Below, one piece after another: positions 24,769 to 34,390 of a stretch of 64,000 bases of DNA. Position 1 is the stretch's first letter, and each line of letters opens with the position of its first letter. A program made the position numbers and the translations under genes. Source of the stretch: Vibrio qingdaonensis (GTDB taxonomy: Bacteria > Pseudomonadota > Gammaproteobacteria > Enterobacterales > Vibrionaceae); NCBI RefSeq assembly GCF_026191675.1, contig NZ_JAKRRY010000008.1:1-64000 (forward strand), given 5' to 3'. The notes beneath the pieces are model-generated. The model saw nothing but the letters and a program-made list of their open reading frames with translations, was not told the DNA's origin and did not search any database.

Positions 24769-26799
24769 ATGAAACTAAAACTGTCGATGATAGCGAGCTC
24801 AGTGGTACTTGCGCTCACTACAAATGCTCAAGCGGAAGATGTTACCGCCTTAAATGAGGTCGTCGTGTCTGCATCACGAGCTGACAAAACCAATCAAGAT
24901 AGAACTCGCTCCGTTGTAAAGGTCGATATGGAAGAATTGGACGAAATCCAGCCCAATTCTGTTGCAGAGGCGATTAAATACGAACCTAACGTCTCTATAG
25001 AGGGCGCTAATATTCCGGGCAATCAATCGGTTAACATTCGAGGTTTGAGTGGTAATAAGGTATTGAAGATTATCGATGGTAATCGCCAAAACATGCAATA
25101 CGGTCACCGCCCAAGCTATTTTTTAGATCCTTCTTTGCTCGGAAATATTGAAGTTATCAAGGGACCGATGAGTTCTTTGTATGGTTCGGGTGCTATTGGT
25201 GGCGTCGTTGTTCAAAATACCCTGACCGCCGATGACATTTTGGAAGAGAATGGATTAGGTGGTCGAGTTAAAGTTGGTTATCAAGATAATGGCGATGTTT
25301 GGACCAATACCGCAGCCTTAGCGAATAAAAATGATGATATAGATTGGATTATTGCGGGTAGCTATAAAGACAGTGGTCACATGAAACAAGGTGACGGCAC
25401 AACACTTTACGGCACGGAAGCGACGAATAAAACAGGGTTAGCGAAGTTTAATTGGCAGATTAATAACGCGCATAAACTTGGCTTCAACTTGCGTTATGCT
25501 GATCTCGATGGACGACCTCCAGTTGTCGGGGATTCGAGTGGGCAAGTTAATGATCCTAGCTTACTGATTAGCCGTCGCACTACCGACCAGTCTTATGGTG
25601 TTAACTATAATTTTAATCCCAATAGTGCCTGGTTTAATGTAGAGGCTTCTCTTTATCGCAACGATACTAAAATTACCGAAGCAGACCCATCCGTTGTTGG
25701 TGAAGACATTTCACAACTACAAACAACGGGCTTTAATGTTACCAACCAATCAGACGCGGGGAAACTTAAGGTACTTACTGGGGTAGACGGTTATTTGGAT
25801 GAGTTGGATGCAAGTCGAGCAGCGTCTGTTTCTGGGCGTCCAGAATTACCTAAAGATGCCCAAACATTCGTGGTTGGTGCATTTGGCTATGTGAACTATG
25901 ACCTGTTTGAAACGTTAACCGCTGATGTAGGGGTTCGATACGATTCTTTCTCTTCAAAAGCACAAGGCTTTGACGATAACAATCAATCCGCTTGGTCACC
26001 ATCAGTCGGTCTACTTTGGCAAGCTCAGCAATGGATGGCATGGTCTTTACGTTACGATGAAGCATTTCGAGCACCAGACACATCAGAACTTTACATGAGT
26101 GGTACCCATTATTCGTATGGCCCAGGTGGTCCGAGTAACGTATTTGTGCCAAACCCCGAGTTAAAACCGGAGAAGTCACATAACGTAGAGTTAAAAGGGC
26201 AGTTTGACTTTAATAATGTTATCGCGGACGACGAATTATCCATAACGACTAGTGCATTTCACAACCAAGTTAAAGATTTTATTAATCTAGATGTCAACTC
26301 GTCTCCGAGCAGTAGCTGCGGTATCGGTGGTTCAATGGTCGGCTGTGCGGGCACGAGTCGCTCGAGTAATATCAATAACGCAGAGTTGACAGGTTACGAA
26401 CTCGCAGCCGATTATCGCTGGCAGCAATTGTCACTCGGCCTTTCCTACGGTCAAACCCGTGGTAAGGATACCGATACTGATGAATGGATCACCAACATTC
26501 CGGCGGATAAATGGGTCGCAAGCGCTCAGTATGGGTTTTGGAATATTGATACAAAGATAGGGACTCGAGCCACATTTGTTAGTGGCCAAGGGCGTGTACC
26601 AGATGGGTACACTGAAGGCCCTCACGAGTCATATCAACTTGTTGATTTTTACGCGTCTTGGGAGCCAACAAGTGAGCTAGAAGGACTTAAAGTGGACCTT
26701 TCTCTCATTAACGCCTTCGACGAAAACTACAGAACAGCTTGGACCAAAGTGTATCAGCCCGGTCGCTCTGTACGCCTGAACGCCCAATACACCTTTTAA
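24769..26799 (+). CDS. hutA: TonB-dependent haem/haemoglobin-type outer-membrane receptor (HutA-like)
   Basis: Iron-source uptake receptor of 676 residues. Signal peptide (MKLKLSMIASSVVLALTTNAQA), a TonB box-like start (ALNEVVVSASR), plug domain with PGNQSVNIRGLSGNKVLKIIDG and VIKGPMSSLYGSGAIGGVV, and a beta-barrel ending in the aromatic RLNAQYTF. The blocks FRAPDTSELY and VPNPELKPEKS match the FRAP and NPxL motifs typical of haem receptors, and the neighbourhood agrees with V. cholerae hutA as I recall it. A Fur box lies directly upstream. A catecholate-siderophore receptor is the main alternative. Confidence 0.82.
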   Translation: MKLKLSMIASSVVLALTTNAQAEDVTALNEVVVSASRADKTNQDRTRSVVKVDMEELDEIQPNSVAEAIKYEPNVSIEGANIPGNQSVNIRGLSGNKVLKIIDGNRQNMQYGHRPSYFLDPSLLGNIEVIKGPMSSLYGSGAIGGVVVQNTLTADDILEENGLGGRVKVGYQDNGDVWTNTAALANKNDDIDWIIAGSYKDSGHMKQGDGTTLYGTEATNKTGLAKFNWQINNAHKLGFNLRYADLDGRPPVVGDSSGQVNDPSLLISRRTTDQSYGVNYNFNPNSAWFNVEASLYRNDTKITEADPSVVGEDISQLQTTGFNVTNQSDAGKLKVLTGVDGYLDELDASRAASVSGRPELPKDAQTFVVGAFGYVNYDLFETLTADVGVRYDSFSSKAQGFDDNNQSAWSPSVGLLWQAQQWMAWSLRYDEAFRAPDTSELYMSGTHYSYGPGGPSNVFVPNPELKPEKSHNVELKGQFDFNNVIADDELSITTSAFHNQVKDFINLDVNSSPSSSCGIGGSMVGCAGTSRSSNINNAELTGYELAADYRWQQLSLGLSYGQTRGKDTDTDEWITNIPADKWVASAQYGFWNIDTKIGTRATFVSGQGRVPDGYTEGPHESYQLVDFYASWEPTSELEGLKVDLSLINAFDENYRTAWTKVYQPGRSVRLNAQYTF

Positions 26800-26814
26800 T
26801 CCAATATAACGAAT

Positions 26815-26847
26815 GAAGCGCCTTCTAATAGGAAGTCGCTTTTTTTT
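26815..26847 (+). terminator. Terminator after the receptor gene
   Basis: GCGCCTTC / GAAGTCGC stem with one mismatch, AT loop and a run of nine T. Confidence 0.75.
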
Positions 26848-26900
26848 TGATACACGTTTAGTATTAATGAGTTATCTGCAATGTTTCGGGGAAAGAATTA

Positions 26901-27788
26901 GTGCAAAACTCAATTACGCTAGAAGCACTACATATATTAGATGCGATTGATCGACGAGGCTCGTTCGCAGCCGCGGCGGTTGAGCTAGATAGGGCGACTT
27001 CGTCATTAAGTTATCAAATTCAAAAGCTTGAACAAGATCTCGATATTATGATTTTTGATCGTTCTGGCCATAAAGCGGCGCTAACGGATGCCGGACGTTT
27101 GATTTTAGAGCGTGGCAGAGTCATTTTACACGCCACCGAAACGATGGTGCATGAAGCTCGATTACTCGCGAACGGGTGGGAGCTCGACTTAACCATTGCT
27201 TATGACAGTATTATTCCAGTTGCCAATTTCTTCGAGCTTGTCGACAAGCTGGGGTCGGTGAGTAAAACGCGAATTAAGTTAGAAGAAGAGGTGTTAGCCG
27301 GATGTTGGGAGTCACTCAACGAAGACCGAAGTGATCTCCTTATTTGTCCTCAGCCGGAAGTCACACCTCAAGGGGTAAAAACACAGGTTCTAGGACCAAT
27401 GAGTATGACATGGGTAGCCGCATCCAATCATTATGTTCATAAAAGAAGCGGTGTCTTTGATAGTCAGGCAAGAGAGAAGTATCGCGTTATCGCGATTGCA
27501 GACACAGCTAGAGAGCAACCTGCGTTAAGCGTTAATATCTTGGAGAAACAGCCACGATTAACCGTTTCCAATTTAGAGGCTAAGGTTGATGCGCTCATAA
27601 ACGGGCTCGGTATTGGTACTTTACCTACTCAAATTGCCGACCCTCTAATCAAAGCAGGTAAGCTCAGCCAAATTAATGGTACGACGCAAGCTGAAATTGA
27701 TATTGTGCTAGCCTGGAAAAGAAACAATATGGGTGAAGCGAAATCATGGTGTATCAAGCATTTAACGAAGAATTGGGATTTAAAGTAA
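26901..27788 (+). CDS. LysR-family transcriptional regulator, YhaJ-like
   Basis: A 295-residue LTTR. The N-terminal helix-turn-helix is clear: EALHILDAIDRRGSFAAAAVELDRATSSLSYQIQKLEQDLDIMIFDRSG. The C-terminal effector domain (~90-290) includes LTIAYDSIIP and NGLGIGTLPTQIADPLI. The extra length of the HTH linker and SSLSYQIQKLE resemble E. coli YhaJ. It begins with GTG: the ATG just upstream runs into a stop within seven codons, and GGGAAAG gives a ribosome site. Target genes are not evident; it is neither divergent from a neighbour nor clearly in an operon. Confidence 0.85.
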   Translation: MQNSITLEALHILDAIDRRGSFAAAAVELDRATSSLSYQIQKLEQDLDIMIFDRSGHKAALTDAGRLILERGRVILHATETMVHEARLLANGWELDLTIAYDSIIPVANFFELVDKLGSVSKTRIKLEEEVLAGCWESLNEDRSDLLICPQPEVTPQGVKTQVLGPMSMTWVAASNHYVHKRSGVFDSQAREKYRVIAIADTAREQPALSVNILEKQPRLTVSNLEAKVDALINGLGIGTLPTQIADPLIKAGKLSQINGTTQAEIDIVLAWKRNNMGEAKSWCIKHLTKNWDLK

Positions 27789-27849
27789 CCACTAGTTAGT
27801 GATGTGAAATTAAGTGCTTGAATAGGTCTAGACGACATATTGCATTAAT

Positions 27850-27880
27850 GACGGTGTAAATGTATTGGTTACACCGTCAC
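27850..27880. repeat. Inverted repeat downstream of the LysR gene, overlapping a matS-like motif
   Basis: Perfect ten-base arms GACGGTGTAA / TTACACCGTC, nine-base loop, no T-run. The right arm forms GTTACACCGTCAC, one mismatch from the matS consensus GTGACRNYGTCAC. It lies between convergent genes and could equally be a weak terminator. Confidence 0.45.
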
Positions 27881-28009
27881 GCCAGTTTGGGCTCAACTAC
27901 AGAAACTGAACGCTTTAGGACAGTCATTTAATTTACTATGAGCGCTTTGGCTAGCGTAGCCAGTGCTCCCATGATTATTAACGTTAACGGTTTAAAGGAT
28001 ATACGTGTC

Positions 28010-30766
28010 CTAGCGTAGTTTCAGTACCATATCGGCAACGCCGTCTTCAAATTGAACATCCAATTCAAATCCTAATTTTTGTGCCAATGTTAACATGCCT
28101 CGGTTGGTTGGCATGGTCATCCCGGATATCTTCAGTGTCTGTTTCGCAACGCAATAATCGATAATTTTTTGCATTAAGACGCGTCCTAACCCTACGCCTT
28201 TTAAATCCGATCGAATCAATATCGCAAATTCAGCATCTGAATTGTCTGGGTTAACCAGTACTCGAGAAACACCGATGATTCGTTGTTGCGCGCGACTCGC
28301 ATCAACAGCGACGAAAGCCATCTCACGATCGTAGTCAATCTGAGTCAAATTCGCGAGTGCTTCGTGATTGAACTCACCAACGTCAGAGAAGAACCGCTTA
28401 TATAAATCCTCTTTTGTAACATTATTGATGAAGTCAGCGTGCAAAGGCTCATCTTCTGGTTTGATTGGTCGCAGCAGTATTTGTGATTGATCTTTAAGAG
28501 TAATTGTTTCTTCCACTTCCGTTGGATAAGGTCGGATAGCTAAGCGAGCTTGTGGGTCACCACTAAATGGCCTAACAGCGATGGACGCGTCGAGAATAGT
28601 AATATCGTCACCATTTAAGAGAAGTGGGTGGATATCCAGTTCATAGATCTCAGGGCAGGCGACAATTATCTGTGACACTTTAACGATGAATTCGGCGAGT
28701 TTTGCTAAATTAATAGGGTTGGGTGATTTATGAAAACGTAGGGTTCCATTATTAATGGCGCCGACAATTAGATAACGAGCGAGTGCCGTATTAAGCGGGG
28801 GAAGCGCAGTTACGGCTTCTTTACTTATGTTCCAATCCGAGCCACCTTGACCAATAAACAGCGCCGGTCCGAATGTTGGATCTGTCACGGCTTTAATTCT
28901 TATTTCTTGTCCGCCAGCGACCTTAGCCATTTTTTGGACGGTTAGTCCTTCTATTTTTGCATTAGGATAAGACAACGTCGTTCGGTCTAAAATGGATTGC
29001 GCTGCACTAGATACTTCATTTAGGTCTCGCAAGTTCAACATAACGCCGTGAATATCAGACTTGTGTGGGATATCGGGTGAGCGAAGCTTCAACGCTACAG
29101 GGTAACCAATTTGTTCAGCAAGGTGAATGGCTTCTGAAGGGTCATGAGCAAGCCAGGTTTTTAAGACGGGGAGTTTAAATAAATCAAATAACTGCTCACA
29201 TAAATGAGACTCTAGCAAGGTAATATGCTCAGGAGACTGCTGTTGAGAGGTGTGACTAGAAAGCCAGTCATGCGCTCGACTTAGTTGTTCAGAAGAATAT
29301 GAATCCGTAGTAGTCGGCGTTTCCATTAGTTGCCACTGGTTACGTCGATAATCCACTAAGTGCATAAATGCGGTTACCGCACTTTCTGGTGTTCGATAAG
29401 TCGGAATACCATTTTCAGTAAAGAGCAAGCGAGCTTGTTTTGCCGTTGCCTCTCCGGACCAATTCGTTAAAATGTTGAAACGCTTAGACTTAGGGTGCGT
29501 ACGAAGCGTTTCAATCACTTGTTGGGCTGTACCTTCTGACTCGGACACTGCAGAGGGACTGTGCATGATGAGAATCGCATCTATATCGTCACTATCTAAA
29601 ACGCAATTGATCGCTTGGATATAGCGCTGCGCTGTAGCGTCACCAACGAGATCTATTGGATTGGATTGAGACCAAGTAGCCGGTAATACTTGAGATAAGT
29701 TATGTAGTGTTGTCTGTGACAATTCCGCGAGCTTACCACCTCGGTCGGAAAGGGTATCAAGCGCCATCAAAGCAGGTCCCATACCATTAGTAATGATGGC
29801 AAGACGTTCACCACGTAGTGGAACGGAATGCGTTAATGTTTCAACCGCAGCAAATAATTCATGAGTATTATTTACACGTAGCATACCCGCACGTTGTATT
29901 GCTGAGTCGTAGACAATATCGAGGGATAGCGTAGAGTCAGTAAGTGAACCCATGCTGTTTGTCCGTGATCTACCTGCTTTTAGCACTAAAATACGACGGT
30001 TGCGAGATGTCGCTCGTGCTGCCGACATGAATCGCCGTGCATCACGAATAGAATCAACATAAAGCAAAATAGATTCTGTTTTGCTATCGCGTGCTAGGTA
30101 GTCGAGCAAGTCATCAAAATCAATGTCGGCACCGTTACCCAAAGAGATGAATGCTGAAAATCCGATGTTTTTATCGTTTGCCCAGTCCAAAATAGTGGTA
30201 CAAACGGCAGATGACTGAGAAATAAACGCCAATTTACCAGGCTTACAGTTAACCGGTGAAAACGACGCGTTAAAGTTTTGCCATGGAAGCAAGATACCGA
30301 GACTATTCGAACCCAAAACTCGCATACCAGAATTCTTTGCAATATCAATACATTGCTGCTCCAAGCTTTTCAGAGGTGTTAATTGGCTGGCTTCGTCTAT
30401 TAAACTCGTCTCTACCGAGTGTGGTTTGTCATTTTTAATGGCAGGATACTCGACGTCGAGCGTCATATCAGATGCCATTACGATGACGATTTTCACGCCG
30501 ATCACTGAAAGTTCAGTAAATAGCTCGACATTCCGAGAGCCTCTAGTACAAAGAATGGCAAGATCTGGAGCAAAGGGTAGCTCGCTAACGGAACGATAAC
30601 ATAGAATACCATTTACGGATTTATATCTAGGATGAACAGGCAAGATTGTGCCTTGAAAGCCGCCAAGCAAGAGATTCTTAATCACCACGCCACCGGCTCG
30701 CTGTGCCTTTGCTGATGCCCCGATAACTGCGATAGATTCGGGTTTAAAGAGTACATCTAATGACAT
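28010..30766 (-). CDS. patZ: Protein lysine acetyltransferase, PatZ/Pat (YfiQ) type
   Basis: A 918-residue fusion of an NDP-forming acyl-CoA synthetase module and a GNAT acetyltransferase. Early blocks VLFKPESIAVIGASAKAQRAGGVVIKNL and the CoA-binding, succinyl-CoA synthetase-like and ATP-grasp regions (YPVALKLRSPDIPHKSDIHGVMLNL) are followed at about residue 765 by GNAT motifs (DYDREMAFVAVDA, FAILIRSDLKGVGLGRVLMQKII). In enteric bacteria this enzyme acetylates and silences acetyl-CoA synthetase. The order and length match Pat/YfiQ. The synthetase part is usually catalytically inactive, which cannot be checked here. Confidence 0.9.
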   Translation of the reverse strand: MSLDVLFKPESIAVIGASAKAQRAGGVVIKNLLLGGFQGTILPVHPRYKSVNGILCYRSVSELPFAPDLAILCTRGSRNVELFTELSVIGVKIVIVMASDMTLDVEYPAIKNDKPHSVETSLIDEASQLTPLKSLEQQCIDIAKNSGMRVLGSNSLGILLPWQNFNASFSPVNCKPGKLAFISQSSAVCTTILDWANDKNIGFSAFISLGNGADIDFDDLLDYLARDSKTESILLYVDSIRDARRFMSAARATSRNRRILVLKAGRSRTNSMGSLTDSTLSLDIVYDSAIQRAGMLRVNNTHELFAAVETLTHSVPLRGERLAIITNGMGPALMALDTLSDRGGKLAELSQTTLHNLSQVLPATWSQSNPIDLVGDATAQRYIQAINCVLDSDDIDAILIMHSPSAVSESEGTAQQVIETLRTHPKSKRFNILTNWSGEATAKQARLLFTENGIPTYRTPESAVTAFMHLVDYRRNQWQLMETPTTTDSYSSEQLSRAHDWLSSHTSQQQSPEHITLLESHLCEQLFDLFKLPVLKTWLAHDPSEAIHLAEQIGYPVALKLRSPDIPHKSDIHGVMLNLRDLNEVSSAAQSILDRTTLSYPNAKIEGLTVQKMAKVAGGQEIRIKAVTDPTFGPALFIGQGGSDWNISKEAVTALPPLNTALARYLIVGAINNGTLRFHKSPNPINLAKLAEFIVKVSQIIVACPEIYELDIHPLLLNGDDITILDASIAVRPFSGDPQARLAIRPYPTEVEETITLKDQSQILLRPIKPEDEPLHADFINNVTKEDLYKRFFSDVGEFNHEALANLTQIDYDREMAFVAVDASRAQQRIIGVSRVLVNPDNSDAEFAILIRSDLKGVGLGRVLMQKIIDYCVAKQTLKISGMTMPTNRGMLTLAQKLGFELDVQFEDGVADMVLKLR

Positions 30767-31084
30767 GGTTCATCCTTCTTTACTAATGACAATTAGGCGT
30801 TCAATGAACAAGTAGTAACCCAGATACATTATCGCGATGTCTATAGACTTCACGGTTATGAAGGCGGTTACGACCAAGAGCAGCATGGGCTGCTTTAGTT
30901 ACTATATAGTAGCGCAGTCCATGTTCAGTCGGAATTTCATTGTCTAAATTTAGAGATAACATATTGCTGTGTCTCGAATATTGTGTAACATGTCACAGCA
31001 TTGGACTGCTGACATTCGGAATGATTGAATCAAACAATTTCTGTCGGCATGATTTAGAGAATTTGATATTTGGGCAGTAAAGCT
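30767..31084. other. Intergenic region, divergent promoters
   Basis: About 320 bases between patZ and the SPOR lipoprotein gene. AT-rich stretches could hold both promoters. No gene or confident binding site was seen. Confidence 0.4.
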
Positions 31085-31714
31085 ATGAAAAAAATTGTTA
31101 TCGTAAGTATCACCGCATTGTTGGCGGCTTGTTCTTCAGGTGACTACGTGTCTGAAGTTAAATCTGAAAGCTACCGTGAAGATTACGCACCTGTTGTCGA
31201 ATCGACTACAGACCAACCTGTTGCGGTTGCGGCAGCGGCAAGTGCGACAGAAGCAGCAAAGAAAACGGACGTAGCAAAAAAAACGGACGTAGCAAAAAAA
31301 CCTGCACCACAAAAAACAGAGCCTCAATCCGTTGTAACGAAAACTCAAGCTCAGCCTGCAAAAGCAAGCGCCGCAGATAAGAGTGTCGTTAAAATTGTCC
31401 CACCATCGAAAAAGCAAATCGATCAGGACTATCGTTACGGTTTTACGATTCAGGTAGCGGCGGTTGGTACGAAAGATAAAGTGGCCTTATTCTCAGAAAA
31501 ATTGCCTAAAAACGGTCAACCGGTTTGGGAAAACTACAAAATGGTCAATGGTACTAAATGGTATTCGGTATTGTACGGAGACTACGCCACACGTAAGAAA
31601 GCACAAGCAGCGATCGCTACATTGCCAAAAGAATTTCAATCGCTTAAACCATTTGTCAAAAGTATCGATAAGATTAAAAAATCCGACTACCCAACATTAA
31701 GTAAACTTAATTAG
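31085..31714 (+). CDS. SPOR-domain lipoprotein
   Basis: About 209 residues. A lipobox signal (ALLAACSSG) lies near residue 20. A low-complexity Ala/Lys/Pro linker follows, with a tandem KKTDVA unit encoded by an 18-base repeat near 31259-31294. The C-terminal ~80 residues are a SPOR domain (YGFTIQVAAVGTKDKVALFSEKL, WYSVLYGDYATRKKAQAAIATLP), which binds denuded septal peptidoglycan. Such proteins sit in the outer membrane or periplasm and act in division or wall remodelling. It lies just before ddl, another wall gene, but a terminator separates them. Confidence 0.85.
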   Translation: MKKIVIVSITALLAACSSGDYVSEVKSESYREDYAPVVESTTDQPVAVAAAASATEAAKKTDVAKKTDVAKKPAPQKTEPQSVVTKTQAQPAKASAADKSVVKIVPPSKKQIDQDYRYGFTIQVAAVGTKDKVALFSEKLPKNGQPVWENYKMVNGTKWYSVLYGDYATRKKAQAAIATLPKEFQSLKPFVKSIDKIKKSDYPTLSKLN

Positions 31715-31761
31715 CGCTCAATCTATTGATTTTTGGCCTCTAGTTAGGCTCGCCGAATATT

Positions 31762-31809
31762 ATGCATCCAGCTATTGAGTTACAGGCTCATGCCCTGGGT
31801 GCATTTTTG
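31762..31809 (+). terminator. Terminator after the SPOR lipoprotein gene
   Basis: ATGCATCCAG / CTGGGTGCAT stem (one G-U), 23-base loop, then TTTTTGT. Confidence 0.6.
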
Positions 31810-31921
31810 TATGTAAAATATGCATACAGTAAGGTTTTCGGGATATTTAACACTTTTTGGACTGAATCTTAGGGCACGATCGTTTATGATTTACGTCCAA
31901 CGACCTAAGGACAGATGTACA

Positions 31922-32914
31922 ATGTCAAACATGAATATTCTTCTACTATGTGGTGGCGCCTCAAGCGAGCATGAAGTCTCACTTGTGTCTGCTGATTACC
32001 TAGAATCTCAGCTACAGACCAATCCTCGTTTTGATGTTATACGCGTTGAAATCACAGCAGACGGCTGGCGATGTCAAGATGGTCAATTGGTGTCCTTGGA
32101 CGTCAACAAAAAAGCCCTAGTTGGAGAAAATCGTCACCACAACATCGACTATGTCGTTCCGTGTATCCATGGCTTCCCTGGTGAGACCGGAGATATCCAA
32201 TCGCTGCTGGAAATTGCAAACATTCCTTACTTTGGCTGTGGCCCTGAAGCAAGCTGTAATAGCTTTAACAAAATAACCTCTAAGCTATGGTATGACACGC
32301 TTGGCATTCCAAATACGCCATATTTATTTTTGACTGAAAATAATCAACACGCACATACGCAGGCTCATGATGCATTCGACAAATGGGGAAAAGTGTTTGT
32401 TAAGGCTGCGAAACAAGGCTCGTCAGTGGGTTGTTACAATGTCACCAATAAAGAAGCACTTTCGGATTCTATTGATGCGGCATTTGGCTACTCTGATCAA
32501 GTTGTGATTGAGAAGGCCGTAAAACCCCGTGAGCTTGAAGTCGCTGCATATGAGTATAAAGGGAAATTGCATATTACGTTACCTGGCGAAGTCACTGCGC
32601 CGGAAGGAACCTTTTATTCGTATGATGAGAAATACAGCACTGAAAGTCATTCGACCACGGATGTTGAAGCAAAAGGCTTAACTAAAGACCAGCAAGCGAA
32701 AATTCAGCAGTATTCAGAAAAAGTCTTCACCCAGATGAAGTTGCGACACCTTTCTCGTATCGATTTTTTCTTAACAGAAGACGATGAAATTTATTTGAAT
32801 GAAGTGAACACATTCCCCGGTATGACTCCAATATCTATGTTCCCTAAAATGGTGGAACACTCAGGCGTGAAGTTCGCTGACTTTGTTATTGACTGTATAG
32901 AGCGGATAGCCTAA
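31922..32914 (+). CDS. ddl: D-alanine--D-alanine ligase
   Basis: ATP-dependent joining of two D-alanines for the peptidoglycan stem peptide. About 330 residues from MSNMNILLLCGGASSEHEVSLVSA. Other blocks are VPCIHGFPGETGDIQSLLEIANIPYFGCGPEASCNSFNK, VKAAKQGSSVGC, the ATP-grasp region with YEYKGKLHITLPGEV, and FFLTEDDEIYLNEVNTFPGMTPISMFPKM at the metal and D-Ala sites. The internal start was chosen because ATP-grasp ligases begin at this strand; the frame is open further upstream over what looks like the promoter. The GFPGETGDIQ variant resembles the Vibrio/DdlA branch. Confidence 0.9.
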   Translation: MSNMNILLLCGGASSEHEVSLVSADYLESQLQTNPRFDVIRVEITADGWRCQDGQLVSLDVNKKALVGENRHHNIDYVVPCIHGFPGETGDIQSLLEIANIPYFGCGPEASCNSFNKITSKLWYDTLGIPNTPYLFLTENNQHAHTQAHDAFDKWGKVFVKAAKQGSSVGCYNVTNKEALSDSIDAAFGYSDQVVIEKAVKPRELEVAAYEYKGKLHITLPGEVTAPEGTFYSYDEKYSTESHSTTDVEAKGLTKDQQAKIQQYSEKVFTQMKLRHLSRIDFFLTEDDEIYLNEVNTFPGMTPISMFPKMVEHSGVKFADFVIDCIERIA

Positions 32915-32930
32915 CCGTTGAAGCGGTCAT

Positions 32931-32986
32931 AGTCATAGCACTCTAATAATAGTCATAACACTCTAATATCAGCGGGGTGTTATGAC
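32931..32986. repeat. Short direct repeat and hairpin at the ddl / recombinase junction
   Basis: AGTCATAGCACTCTAAT and AGTCATAACACTCTAAT lie 20 bases apart. The second copy also forms a ten-base perfect stem, GTCATAACAC / GTGTTATGAC, overlapping the recombinase stop. It lies between convergent genes and may end both transcripts, though no T-run is present. Confidence 0.5.
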
Positions 32987-33924
32987 GGTTTAAACTTACT
33001 TTTCTCTTTCTCCGAACTCTCTGGATTACCCGTGTATTGAAGTGGCATTGCGGGACTGGCCCAACGTCCAAACTCTTGTATATCCCGTACTTTATAACCT
33101 TCACTCCACAGTTTTTTTACGGCTCCAACACGACCAGACTGTGAAGAGAAACGCCGATAGTCCGGTAAATTCAGCAGCTCACTAGCGCGTCTCAAAATTC
33201 TGTAGATGGACGAATCGTCTAGGACGCCATCCTTCATATTGCCATGGCGATCGATTGAGACAAAAAGCGGTGTGTACGGGTTGCAGTCTAGCCATGCAAC
33301 TAACATTGATGCGGCAGTGTGGCTCAATACATAACGCGTGCCATCTATGTGTAGATAACTCGTTCCATCTAACGTTTCGACATGTCCTTGAGTTAATTGT
33401 CGTAAATCCTTTCGCTTTAACGCACATTCATACATGACGTAATAGATAGCAAGGTCACGTCGGTCTCTAGGTTCAGGTGACGTTGAAAGTAGGGCATGTA
33501 AATCACTTAAATGATTTTCGGTAAATGCATTAGTCTCTTTAACTTTGTCTGCGCCTGCTATTCGGATTTCATTGAGGCTTAACCCAATTTCTCGACCTTT
33601 CGTTGGGTCTTTAAATCCGAGAACAGTATGTACCACGCCTATAGTGACCGTGTAACGCTTTAACGTAGAGTATTTCCTCGAGTGTCGCTCTTTATCAAGA
33701 AAGCGTCTAACGGCGGTAACCGATGCAGGAATACTTGAAACGCCATTTAATCGACAAAACTCATTAAATAGACGCCAATCTTTGGATAGCGCTAGTAATG
33801 AACTTTTTGAGTAATAACAGCTTGTTAATTCATTAAATTGCGCTGGAGTTATAGAGTCGACCAGAATCGATTTAAATTTATTAACTTGATGTCTTTCTGT
33901 GATCAAAGGTATGTCTTTTTTCAT
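32980..33924 (-). CDS. Tyrosine recombinase-like protein with altered catalytic residues
   Basis: A 314-residue site-specific recombinase fold: SAM-like N-terminal helices (residues ~20-110), then catalytic boxes. Box I is CALKRKDLRQLT with the first Arg. Box II reads SSQSGRVGAVKKL, with the second Arg but Gln where His is usual. The next motif is GRWASPAMPLQYTGN, with Arg in place of the second His and the nucleophilic Tyr present. Several Vibrio recombinases have this GRW-SPAM form. It sits outside the dif-bounded element, between ddl and DUF3319, so it need not serve the prophage. Active or relic cannot be decided. Confidence 0.75.
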   Translation of the reverse strand: MKKDIPLITERHQVNKFKSILVDSITPAQFNELTSCYYSKSSLLALSKDWRLFNEFCRLNGVSSIPASVTAVRRFLDKERHSRKYSTLKRYTVTIGVVHTVLGFKDPTKGREIGLSLNEIRIAGADKVKETNAFTENHLSDLHALLSTSPEPRDRRDLAIYYVMYECALKRKDLRQLTQGHVETLDGTSYLHIDGTRYVLSHTAASMLVAWLDCNPYTPLFVSIDRHGNMKDGVLDDSSIYRILRRASELLNLPDYRRFSSQSGRVGAVKKLWSEGYKVRDIQEFGRWASPAMPLQYTGNPESSEKEKSKFKPS

Positions 33925-34020
33925 TTTAATGCACTATAACTTAATTGATTGGTAAATAATAACTGATAACATAGACGCGTTAATACAAGTTTAGCAACAA
34001 TAAATAAGAGATGCATCTTT

Positions 34021-34389
34021 ATGGCTTTAGCAAGTTATCGAGGGTTCACCCTTAAATCTATCGGTAGTGAAAACCAAATCTGGAAAGTCACGATCAAAAA
34101 CCGTGAGCTAAAGGGCAGTCTATCGGCAATTAAAAAAAGTATCGATTGGTGGTGTGATACTGCCTCAATTATCGATCCGACACAGCTCGCAACAGCGACA
34201 CAACGAACAGATAGCGTTGGTGTACAAGAGCTGTTTAATGGCTATATGATAAAAAATGACACTGGCGAAAATAACGCATGGTACTGTATGTTTAATGGTA
34301 AACTTATCAAAGGTGGTAAGTTAGCTATCCAAAAGCATATCGAAGCTTACCTAATCGCAAAAAAGAAAGCAGAGCAACTAAAGAAATAA
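34021..34389 (+). CDS. DUF3319-like small protein
   Basis: A 122-residue cytoplasmic protein with two similar halves: YRGFTLKSIG...WKVTIKNRELKGSLSAIKKSIDWW and ELFNGYMIKNDTG...WYCMFNGKLIKGGKLAIQKHIEAY, so it looks like an internal duplication of a small beta-beta-helix unit. I associate this with DUF3319 of Vibrio. It lies one base before yciH, so the two are surely one transcript. Function unknown. Confidence 0.7.
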   Translation: MALASYRGFTLKSIGSENQIWKVTIKNRELKGSLSAIKKSIDWWCDTASIIDPTQLATATQRTDSVGVQELFNGYMIKNDTGENNAWYCMFNGKLIKGGKLAIQKHIEAYLIAKKKAEQLKK

Positions 34390-34390
34390 C

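Noticed and set aside
31259..31294. 18-base repeat as a mobile or regulatory repeat
   Set aside because: It is in frame within the lipoprotein linker and encodes the KKTDVA duplication only.
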